Assembly: GCF_001713355.1 (NCBI RefSeq) | Contig: NZ_CP016448.1 | Location: forward strand, 2,170,001-2,234,000 | From: Methyloversatilis sp. RAC08 | GTDB taxonomy: Bacteria; Pseudomonadota; Gammaproteobacteria; Burkholderiales; Rhodocyclaceae | DNA length: 64,000 nt | Direction of reading: 5' to 3' | In this document: one piece after another, positions 26,742 to 34,800 of the stretch | Numbering within the stretch: position 1 is the stretch's first letter | Layout of the letters: every line of letters begins with the position of its first letter | Notes under the pieces: generated by a model | The model's input: only the letters and a program-made list of their open reading frames with translations | What the model was told of the DNA's origin: nothing | Database searches by the model: none | Translations under genes and position numbers: made by a program

Positions 26742-26993
26742 TCACGCGATCTCCTTCATCACGTCGATCTCAAGGTCGCGTCCAGCAAGCATCTTCTTGA
26801 GCCGCGCGTTCTCCACTTCGAGCTGACGCAGACCCTTGACCTCGTCGGCGGTCATCGCGCCGAAGCCCTTTCTCCGTGTGTAGATCGTCTGCTCGCTGAC
26901 CCCGGGCTTCTTCGACACCTCCGCCACCGGCGCCTTGTCCGCTTCGCGAAGGATCTTGACCATCTGCTCTTCCGAAAAACGACTCTTTCGCAT
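26742..26993 (-). CDS. IS407-like transposase OrfA
   Basis: 83 aa from the Met at 26993. The signature MRKSRFSEEQMVKILREADK begins the protein, followed by the helix-turn-helix (GVSEQTIYTRRKGFG) and the leucine-rich helix (LRQLEVENARLKKMLAGRDLEIDVMKEI). These match IS407-group OrfA. Small departures from the consensus (SKKPG for the usual KKHG, TRRKGFG for WRKRFG) suggest drift. Confidence 0.85.
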   Translation of the reverse strand: MRKSRFSEEQMVKILREADKAPVAEVSKKPGVSEQTIYTRRKGFGAMTADEVKGLRQLEVENARLKKMLAGRDLEIDVMKEIA

Positions 26994-27062
26994 GACTTCC
27001 TCTCTGCAGTCGGAAGCCATCCTCTCAAGTTTCAAGTGGTCCGAAAAGTCGGGAGCAGGTCA

Positions 27063-27261
27063 CTCTGTTCGCGTAAGGGGGGAGCCGATCGAAAGAGACC
27101 CGACTTGAAGCACGCCAAGTTCAAGTAGTGGCAGAGCGGTGACGCACGCTAGACGCGCAAATGTGCTTATTTTGTCGCTCGCCCTTTAAATAAAGGAATT
27201 CCTTTACAGAAAATGCTTTGCTAATTTGAGGGTGTCAGCTCAATCACTTGGAATCAAGAAC
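27063..27261. other. Promoter region of the RHH/DUF4258 pair and Ssp locus
   Basis: An AT-rich stretch of about 200 bp between the IS and the RHH gene. It contains the 16-bp palindrome listed separately and no convincing gene. Confidence 0.5.
27191..27206. promoter_or_regulatory. Perfect 16-bp palindrome upstream of the RHH gene (candidate operator)
   Basis: TAAAGGAATTCCTTTA is identical to its own reverse complement. It lies 56 bp before the ATG at 27262, in a position where it would overlap a promoter. RHH antitoxins bind such short palindromes as dimers to repress their own operon, so autoregulation by the adjacent gene is the simplest reading. Confidence 0.55.
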
Positions 27262-27933
27262 ATGACTAAGACGAAAGTTACCTTCCGCGTCCCAGTGCCC
27301 TTGTGGGATGCCTTCTCAACGCAGGCTGATGGCTTGTTTTTAAAACGCGCGCCCTTCCTCGATCACGTACTTTCGCGCGAGATCCCACATCTCGAGGATG
27401 ATCTCGAGGGTATGAGCCTAAGCGTTCGTGGAAATCGCTTCATCAGCGAGGCCCTCCATAGAGCTCAAAATTACCAAAATGAAAAAATGGAGCTCAAGGC
27501 GGTCAACATCGAGATTCAGAAGACAACCGCCGACCGGCTCAATGCAGCTGTAAAGCGGCACAACCTGGTTCGGGATGCTTTCTTCTGCCGATTGCTCATC
27601 CTGTTCCGCGGGCAAGACAGGATGCTGAAAAGACTTGGCGTCTCATCGACTACAGGTGGAATGAATGACTACGGCGCGCCCTTCTCGACGAGCCCCATGA
27701 AAGCGATGGAAGAAGTGCGTGATGACCCGTTCTTTTACCTTCGGCAGGCGATATTGGCTAAACATGGGCTCGGGCTTTACCTCGTCGAACTACCAGGGCT
27801 GATGTGGGCAACTTGCTTCGTCGATGATGCAATGGTGCCAACGACAAGTAAGTTCAAGAAGCTGAAGCATACGATGGAGGAGTTCGAAGACTTTCTCTTT
27901 GAAGTGAAAAATGACAAAGGGAGCGGACGATGA
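27262..27933 (+). CDS. Putative tandem ribbon-helix-helix regulator/antitoxin, 223 aa
   Basis: Two segments follow the strand-helix-helix pattern of RHH DNA-binding proteins: KVTFRVPVPLWDAFSTQADG...FLDHVLSREI (residues 4-40) and KAVNIEIQKTTADRLNAAVKRH...FFCRLLILF (residues about 80-115). A single chain could thus form the RHH dimer unit by itself. The C-terminal 110 residues are of unknown fold. I chose the ATG at 27262 rather than the TTG at 27226, which lacks a ribosome binding site. The stop overlaps the next start (ATGA). With the DUF4258 gene it looks like an antitoxin-toxin pair in front of the Ssp restriction genes. Confidence 0.6.
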   Translation: MTKTKVTFRVPVPLWDAFSTQADGLFLKRAPFLDHVLSREIPHLEDDLEGMSLSVRGNRFISEALHRAQNYQNEKMELKAVNIEIQKTTADRLNAAVKRHNLVRDAFFCRLLILFRGQDRMLKRLGVSSTTGGMNDYGAPFSTSPMKAMEEVRDDPFFYLRQAILAKHGLGLYLVELPGLMWATCFVDDAMVPTTSKFKKLKHTMEEFEDFLFEVKNDKGSGR

Positions 27934-28202
27934 ACTACTCCGATCACGCTGCAGTGAGGATGCAACAGCGGGCCATCCCTGCCCTGATCGTTGAGTTGAT
28001 CTTGCGGTTCGGAACAGCTGAGCCCGCGGGCAACGGCACAAGTAAGCTTTACCTCGACAAGCGAGCGCGTCGCCGAGTTAAGTCTTTCGCAGGGCCGCTG
28101 GCCAAGGCGATTGAGTCCCACCTTGACGTCTATGTCGTTATCAGCGACTCAGGCAATGTCGTTACAACGGCGTATCGCCATGAGCGTATTCACCGTCACT
28201 GA
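27930..28202 (+). CDS. DUF4258-like small protein, putative toxin, 90 aa
   Basis: The N-terminus NYSDHAAVRMQQRAIPALIVELIL followed by a beta-rich part with KLYLDKRARRRVK, VYVVISDSGNVVTTAYRHER fits DUF4258, a small family with a RelE/ParE-like appearance in which the closing strands carry the basic residues. It overlaps the RHH gene by 4 bp, so the two are coupled. If it is a toxin it would be an RNase-like or interferase-type protein. Alternatively it is a harmless accessory of the Ssp locus. Confidence 0.6.
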   Translation: MNYSDHAAVRMQQRAIPALIVELILRFGTAEPAGNGTSKLYLDKRARRRVKSFAGPLAKAIESHLDVYVVISDSGNVVTTAYRHERIHRH

Positions 28203-28407
28203 GGGTGGGTCAGACCTCGCGCGTATCGGTCGCGAGATGCAAAGCGGTGTATATGAAGTTGAACGTGAACCATTTCAGCAAGCTCCCGGCGCTTGCATGA
28301 AAAAACATCCGAGATGCCGAGTACAAGATCGCAGCGCACGGAAGGTCTCAGCCAAAACTGCGAAAACGCTTGTCATGGATAAACCACAATTGCAAGATCA
28401 ACCAATC

Positions 28408-30288
28408 ATGTCCATTGAACCGTATATGCAGCCTCCATCAAGTACGTGGGTACGTTTCTTACGCACGTATGGCCCAACACCCAACAATCTGACGATGTAT
28501 GACGAATATGTGGCTGGGGCTGTGGGCCGAGCGAAGGTGCAGCCTATCGCACTGAGCACGCCGATGCTAGAACCGATGAAGGCGCATGTCGCCTCGGGCA
28601 AACCCGGCTCAGTCTTGATCGCGGGCACAGCCGGCGATGGCAAGACCTATCATTGTCGCGCGCTGTGGACAGCTATAGGAGGTGACTCTCGCGCTTGGGC
28701 CGCCAAGGGAAACATCAAGGAGTATCGCTTGGTCGATGGCCGCTTGGCAGTGTTTATCAAGGACCTCAGCGAGTTCAATGGCGAAGAGAGCGACGCCCCT
28801 TTGGCGCGCCTCGAAAAGTCGGTGCTCGGCGACGACGACAGTGAAATAGTTATCTTGGCAGCCAACCATGGCCAAGTGCTCGACCGGCTTCGCGACCTCG
28901 GGCGCCGGCAAGGGCGCAATCATCCCTTGCGCAAGCCGCTTCAAGAGTTCTTTTTGCAGGCGGCGCAGGAGCCAGATCGCCTCGCTGTATTCGATCTAAG
29001 CCGCAGCGTAGGGCGCATGGCTTTGGAGGAAGTGGTCGCGGCGGTCGCCGACCATGCCGAGTGGAACAACTGCGATCGGTGCTCTTTGAAGTCCAGTGGC
29101 AAGGTCTGCCCGATCTTCGAGAATCGGCAGCGTTTGCTCGGGACCGGCGATGGCGCGCAGCTCGGGCGCCGCCTTGGCGACCTCGTCGAGATCGCCAGGC
29201 TCAACGGGCAGCATTTGCCAGTCCGGGACTTGCTTGCGCTGTGCGCCAACATAATCTTGGGCCATCGCGACGCAAAGGACGGCTTGATGTCCTGCGCCGA
29301 GGTTGCGTGGATTCAGGAGCAAGGGGCAGTGGACCGGGCGAGTGTCTACAGCAATGCCTTCGGCGCGAACCTGCCCAAGAGCCGTCTTGGCGAACGGCCG
29401 GTGTTCAAGGCGATGGCGGCCTTCGGCGTGGGCGATGAAACCACCAATGGCGCGGACGGCTTGTTGGTCTATGGCAAAGATGACGTGAAGCTCGCGCCGG
29501 CGTTTGCCCGCTTGATCGGCAGCGATCCGGTCTATGGGGCGACGCCGAGGCTGTTGAGCGCCCAAGACAAGTATCTCGAAGGCGAGGAGGCCGCCCGCAT
29601 TGACGGCGGCGCGGCCGGCTTCATGGACCTGTTGCAGGAGCAGCGCCGCAGATTGTTTTTCACGCTGCCGCCGGATGAGAAAGGCTATCCCTTCTGGTCC
29701 ATGACGGTGTTTCGCTTCGCGGGCGAATACTTGGAGATGCGTGCGGCCCTGCTCGACAAGAAGCCCGTCGCCGAGACCGCGCGCGGCCGACTCGTGCGCG
29801 GGCTCAATCGCGTGATGACAGGCCTCTTGGTCGACAACGTGGACCGCATCTTCGTCGCCAGCTCTGGCGGATTCACCCAGTCGCGCGTAAGCGTGCTGTG
29901 CGACACCGAGGCTCCGTCGCGCCGGCTCAATGGGGTCGGCATGGCGGTCAAGCTCGAGGCGAAGACGGGCCGTCCCTGTCTGGAGGTGTCACTGGTCCAA
30001 GGCGCAGTCGATTCCGTGGCCTTCGACCTCACGCCCGTGCGCTTTGAGTTTCTCTCGCGGGTCTCCGAGGGCGCGCTGCCGGGCAGCTTCTCCAATGAGT
30101 GCTTGGAGGACATGCTGGCGTTCAAGGCCAAGCTGCTGCGCAAGGCCGAGCTCATCCGTAACCGGAGCCAGCAGGACGACGACGAGGAGGCAGGGGCTGA
30201 TAGCGGCTCGCTGACGCTCAACTTCATCGACATCGAGCAGGGCGGCCACGGGTTCTCTCGGCCCATCACCGTGAGGATTTCCGAATGA
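28408..30288 (+). CDS. sspF: SspF-like (DndF/DptF-type) ATP-binding restriction subunit, 626 aa
   Basis: First of three overlapping genes homologous in order and size to DptF-DptG-DptH / SspF-SspG-SspH. The N-terminus (WVRFLRTYGPTPNNLTMYDEYV) and Walker A IAGTAGDGKT (residues about 71-80) are characteristic. A Cys cluster, CDRCSLKSSGKVC (222, 225, 234), may bind zinc. In phosphorothioate systems this subunit works with G and H to restrict DNA lacking the sulfur mark. The frame is open from 28111. I place the start at 28408 because similarity begins there, but ATGs at 28179 or 28375 are also possible and no site has a good ribosome binding site. The stop overlaps sspG by 4 bp. Confidence 0.8.
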   Translation: MSIEPYMQPPSSTWVRFLRTYGPTPNNLTMYDEYVAGAVGRAKVQPIALSTPMLEPMKAHVASGKPGSVLIAGTAGDGKTYHCRALWTAIGGDSRAWAAKGNIKEYRLVDGRLAVFIKDLSEFNGEESDAPLARLEKSVLGDDDSEIVILAANHGQVLDRLRDLGRRQGRNHPLRKPLQEFFLQAAQEPDRLAVFDLSRSVGRMALEEVVAAVADHAEWNNCDRCSLKSSGKVCPIFENRQRLLGTGDGAQLGRRLGDLVEIARLNGQHLPVRDLLALCANIILGHRDAKDGLMSCAEVAWIQEQGAVDRASVYSNAFGANLPKSRLGERPVFKAMAAFGVGDETTNGADGLLVYGKDDVKLAPAFARLIGSDPVYGATPRLLSAQDKYLEGEEAARIDGGAAGFMDLLQEQRRRLFFTLPPDEKGYPFWSMTVFRFAGEYLEMRAALLDKKPVAETARGRLVRGLNRVMTGLLVDNVDRIFVASSGGFTQSRVSVLCDTEAPSRRLNGVGMAVKLEAKTGRPCLEVSLVQGAVDSVAFDLTPVRFEFLSRVSEGALPGSFSNECLEDMLAFKAKLLRKAELIRNRSQQDDDEEAGADSGSLTLNFIDIEQGGHGFSRPITVRISE

Positions 30289-31820
30289 GGCAGCGCATTG
30301 ACATTGACCGGGTCGATTTCGCTGTCGACGAGCACATTTGGGGTCACCGCCTCTATGACGAGCAGTTGCCGCATTTGACGGTGCTCGAGTTCTTGGGCGT
30401 GCTGGGCTCAAACCTTGACGGCCCGTTGGTCGCCACGCCGAGCGACAAGGTGCGATATCGGCCGCAGCATCAAATCCGCCTGCGCGGTCTGCTGTTCAAC
30501 AACCCCTTTGTCGAGGCCATCCGCGAGCGATCGATCCCCGACGACGAGAAGTGGCGCGAGTGGAGCGCGTTGTTCGCCCAGGACGCCACCAAGCTCGGCG
30601 ACCACGACATGGGCTACCTGCGCAAGGCGTTTTCCAGCTTTGACGACTTCGCCAAGGCCATCGAACTGCTGCGCTCGTCGGCCTTCGAGGCCCGCAGCAA
30701 CAAGCGTTGGAGCTCTAAGTTCGTCTTTCCCTTCGGTCCTGACGCGTTGTTCGAGGACTTGCGGATTGACTCGGGCGGCGCGAGTAACGACCGCCGGTTC
30801 TTTGCCCGCACGGGCGAATTGCTCTACCTGATGCTCAGCCGCGCGGCCCGCGGCCCGCAGCTCGGAGCTCAGCTCTCGCAGCGCCTGTTCAACCGCTCCG
30901 CTCCGATGAACCGCCTCGTGCGGGCAATGCAGGGCGAGCCCCAGTTGGCGTCGAATTCGCGTGATGTTGGCTACCTGCCCCACGCGTCCCATCCGCGCTT
31001 TGATCAGCTGTGCGAGGACTGGTTGGCGATCTTGGCCAAGGACATGCCCATCTATGACGCCTTGGAGCACTTGATCACGTCGGCGGGCCTCAATCTCCTG
31101 TTGTATTTCCTGGAGCAGGCTAAGACGCAGGCCGGCGACGCCGAACCCGTGGAGTTCGTCTGCGAGATCGTCTCCAAAGAGCGCACAAAGGTTCGCGCCC
31201 TGTCGGGGGACAGCTACCAGCTCAACCAAGGGCTCTCGGTCAAGGCTATTCGCGCGTCCATCGAGCAAACCCGCCTGCTGCCCGAGTGGGAGGCTGCGTC
31301 CAAATCGGATTACCCCGACGCGGCGCAGGCCAGCATCATGCGCGAGCTGTTCCAGTGGCCGTCGGCCGATTCGGACGACGAAGCCGACTACACGTGCATG
31401 TCTGGCGACAAGCTTATCGAGAAGCTCGTGGAGATGGCGATTTCGCGCCATGAGCAGCACGTTAACAAGATTCACGCGTCGTGGTCGCGCGCCGTTGGGC
31501 TGAGCTCCCGTCGCCTTGCGCGGCGAACGCGGTATGCACCAAATGACCGGCTCATCAAGACACTGGTGGTCACCATTGTCGATGACCGGATGCAGTTCGA
31601 CGAGTTCCTTACCGAGGCCAAGCGCCGCTATGGGATCGTCATTGGCGACGCGGAGGGCTCGCGCCTGGTCGCCGACAAGAAGGTGGACCAGGAAGTGCTC
31701 AGCGAGAACCGCGCCAACCTCGAAGCGCGGCTGGTGGGGCTTGGGCTGGTGCGGCGGCTGTCCGACTCCTGCTCGTTCGTGGAAAACCCGTTTGGGTTCA
31801 AGGGGGAAGAAAATTGCTGA
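30285..31820 (+). CDS. sspG: SspG-like (DptG-type) restriction subunit, 511 aa
   Basis: Assigned mainly by position: it overlaps sspF by 4 bp (ATGA) and sspH by 7 bp, and its size fits SspG/DptG. The protein is soluble and helix-rich with no Walker motif. Segments such as HLTVLEFLGVLGSNLDGP and KWSSKFVFPFGPDALFEDL look like the conserved N-terminal part of the family. It should be the structural bridge of the FGH complex that attacks unmodified DNA. An unrelated protein in the same slot cannot be excluded from the sequence alone. Confidence 0.7.
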   Translation: MRQRIDIDRVDFAVDEHIWGHRLYDEQLPHLTVLEFLGVLGSNLDGPLVATPSDKVRYRPQHQIRLRGLLFNNPFVEAIRERSIPDDEKWREWSALFAQDATKLGDHDMGYLRKAFSSFDDFAKAIELLRSSAFEARSNKRWSSKFVFPFGPDALFEDLRIDSGGASNDRRFFARTGELLYLMLSRAARGPQLGAQLSQRLFNRSAPMNRLVRAMQGEPQLASNSRDVGYLPHASHPRFDQLCEDWLAILAKDMPIYDALEHLITSAGLNLLLYFLEQAKTQAGDAEPVEFVCEIVSKERTKVRALSGDSYQLNQGLSVKAIRASIEQTRLLPEWEAASKSDYPDAAQASIMRELFQWPSADSDDEADYTCMSGDKLIEKLVEMAISRHEQHVNKIHASWSRAVGLSSRRLARRTRYAPNDRLIKTLVVTIVDDRMQFDEFLTEAKRRYGIVIGDAEGSRLVADKKVDQEVLSENRANLEARLVGLGLVRRLSDSCSFVENPFGFKGEENC

Positions 31821-34800
31821 CCGATCGAATCATTGGGCGCGTCGGCGCGGACATACTGGCTAAGCGCATCAGTGACGCTCGCGAGGCCGACGGCTCGGCG
31901 CACGACTCGGCGGCGCTGTTCCGCCTCGACAAGCTGTCTTCTTCCCAGGTCGCCTCGGTGGTCCGCGCGGTGCTTGCCAACCACGACTTGGCCGCGCGCG
32001 TTGATCTCATGATTCCCGAGGCGCTGGTCGAGGGCCAGGGCTTGCCTCCCGAGGCTCTGATCCAGCACAACGCTGGCTTCGTGCGCAACAACGCCCAGAC
32101 GAGCAAAGAGGCGATCCTCACGGCCAACGGCAACGAGCATAACCTGGCCGACACCTTGGGCCACGTTACCGCTTTGGGGGCCAAGGAGCTGCGCGCGAAC
32201 GAAGAGGCATGGGTCGATGCGACATGCCATGTCGCTGGAATGGCGCCGGTTCCCGATGATCGGCAGGTGTTCCGCTCTGCCCTCAGAGGCCTGATCTCTG
32301 CCTACGACCTGTCATTGGTTCAGCTTGGCGATTTCTGCGCCCACGTAACCGAAGCAATGTCGGCGACGCGCGGCCTGCCAATTCGCGACGCTATTGGCTG
32401 GTCGCTGCCGAAGGTTGGCTTGCCTCGGGACACCGCTTTCTTCGCCAGCGCGAAAACCTACGGTGCGTCCTACAAGCCATGGAAGAAGGCGTTCGAGAAG
32501 CTCTTCGCCCACCGCGCTCCGCTGCTGCTGCGCTTGCGGCCCAACGGCCAGCCGCTGGACCCCGACGAAATGCGCCAGCGCTTGGAGGACAACGCGGCCA
32601 GCATCACCGATGCCGCGCGTGTCGCTTTGGAGGCGTTCATCAACGCACCTATGGGCGAGAACCAGCCCGCTGCTGACGTGGCAGAGCTCGAATGGGAAAC
32701 CGATGGTGTGTGCCACATCTTCGACAAGCCGAAGGAAAAGCTCCAAGGTCTTGCCGAGCACACGTTGCGGTTTTTCGAGCATGACTGCGACGACGCAGAA
32801 GCCCTTGACGAAAAGTGGAAGCGCCACCTTGAAGATCTCAAGGCGCGAGAGAAGCGCTCCGAGTGGAATGATGACGACAAGGTCTTCTTCGAGCTGCACC
32901 GCCGCTTCATGGAGCCATCGCGGCAGCTTCATTCCCGCTGGGAGAAGGCGATCTTCGGCAAGGCCATCGAGTGCAATGACTTTCTTGATGGCTTTGCGAG
33001 CGTGGCTCACCACCTTTTGGCTGGCGCCGACGATATGGCCGGCGAGCGGCTCCTGCGGTTTACGGTGAACAAGGGCCGGACTGAGTGGCGCACTCGCTTC
33101 AATCATGACGTGGGGTGCTATTTCTCGGCGATGTATCGCGGCATCCAGGAGCTGATGGGCTCCCGGGTGAAGTGGGAGGTCAAGGGCATGGGCGTGGGCA
33201 ACCTTCCCGACCCGCTGTTCCACTATGAGAAGTTTTTCGCCAAGGAGAAGGAGCTTCGCGGCGCGACGCTCAAGCCCGTATCGTCGCTGGCCCGAAACGC
33301 GGTGCAGATCAAGTTCGACGTGGCGCTCGTGCAGCGCATTGGCGAACGCGAGAATGTCATCGACAAGTCGCAGCTTGTGTGGAGCTACCGGCCTGAATCC
33401 ATTGGCTTGGCGTTGGTTTCGGACATGCGGCGGTTACTGGAAAAGGGTGCGGTCGGTTGCACCGAAGTTCCGCGCCGCCTGGTCAGCAAGAAAGGCGGCG
33501 TTCAAAGCGTCTCGCTGCTCGACACTGGGACGCTGGAGGCCACGTTCTCCCGCGACGCCGGCTCGCTGATTCCCCCAGCCAACAAGCTGCGCAGCTTGCG
33601 GGCCGAGATCAAGGACCGGATGAAGGAGCTTGCTAATGAGGGACGCCTGACCATGGAGCAGCGCGACGAGTTGCGCGCTGCATGGGATGCGTTCGAGGCT
33701 GACTATATCTTGGCTTTGAAGGACTTCATCGACACGGGCCTGCAAGGCGAATCCGTCCTACGGCAGGCTGAGTCGTTCTCGACGCTCCTCAACGCGCTAA
33801 TGGTGCACGCACGAGGTGATGTGTGCCGCGCGAGGCTAGTCGCCGAAGTGCTCTCGATTGGCACGGCCCGCATTTCGGGCGCGCAGCCGTCGCTCATCAT
33901 TCCGCCTTGGCATCCCGAGCGGATGAAGGCGCTGGCGGTCAAGACTCGCCGCGTTGCGGGTTTGGTGACCCACTTGCTCACCAACGACAGCGTGTTCTTT
34001 GGGCACCGCGACATCTTCTTCCGGGAGTTCTCAGAGGAGCTCGCACATCCGTTTTATCCCGAGATCGCCGTCCTGCAGCGCGGGAGCGAGCCGCTGCTTG
34101 TCGCCGAGAGCAGCACCGTCAACGGATACAGCCTGTTTGAGCGGCCGGTCCGCGGCGAAGAGGACTCAATGACCGATGTTGATCCGACGGCCGCCGCCAA
34201 GCAGGCTCGTGAGCTCTTGGAGCGCTACATCGGTCTGCAGCCCCACGAGGCGGCTAACCTCAGCGTTTTGCTCTACAACGCCGACGCGGCTGAGCTGCCG
34301 CTGGCCACCGTGCGCGAACTTGCTAGCCTGCAAACCGAGGACGACTTCCAATGCAATGTGTCGGTCAGGCACAGCGATTCGGCCAAGCTGCGCCGGGTCT
34401 ATGCCGAGCTGGTCAACAAGGCGTGCGACGACCCGGAGCTGCCAGTGGTCAGCGAGACCTCGGACAACTTCATCTCCAAGCTGCGCATCGCGGTGACTCC
34501 GGCGTCGGCCACGCCAGGGCAAGACGAAGGCGGCTTCAAGCCCTTCGACGTCGCGTTCTTGCATGACGTAGTGTCGCGCACGGCGGTTGAAGAGTGGCTC
34601 TCCGTGGACTGGACCAACGACCGGCCTAGTCTGGAGCACGCTCCATCGCGCTGGTCCTATCGAAGCGTATCCGGCGAAAACGAGCTCAAATCAACCACCT
34701 TCCTGACTTGCCCGTGGCAGACGGCTTCGGGATGGGCCTATGTCGGCGCGGTGGCGGCGGTGCATCGCCAAGCCGATGCGCCGGTTGGAGCACGCTACCT

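Larger units (their letters stand above)
25903..27062 (-). mobile_element. IS3-family element, IS407-like
   Basis: The element is bounded by imperfect inverted repeats. The left end at 25903 reads TGACCTGCCCCAATTCTTCG and then GACCA. The right end at 27062, read on the minus strand, gives TGACCTGCTCCCGACTTTTC, then GGACCA. Length is 1160 bp. It has IS407-type orfA and a frameshifted orfB. The flanking bases do not form an obvious target duplication. It separates the HTH operon from the Ssp locus. Confidence 0.85.
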
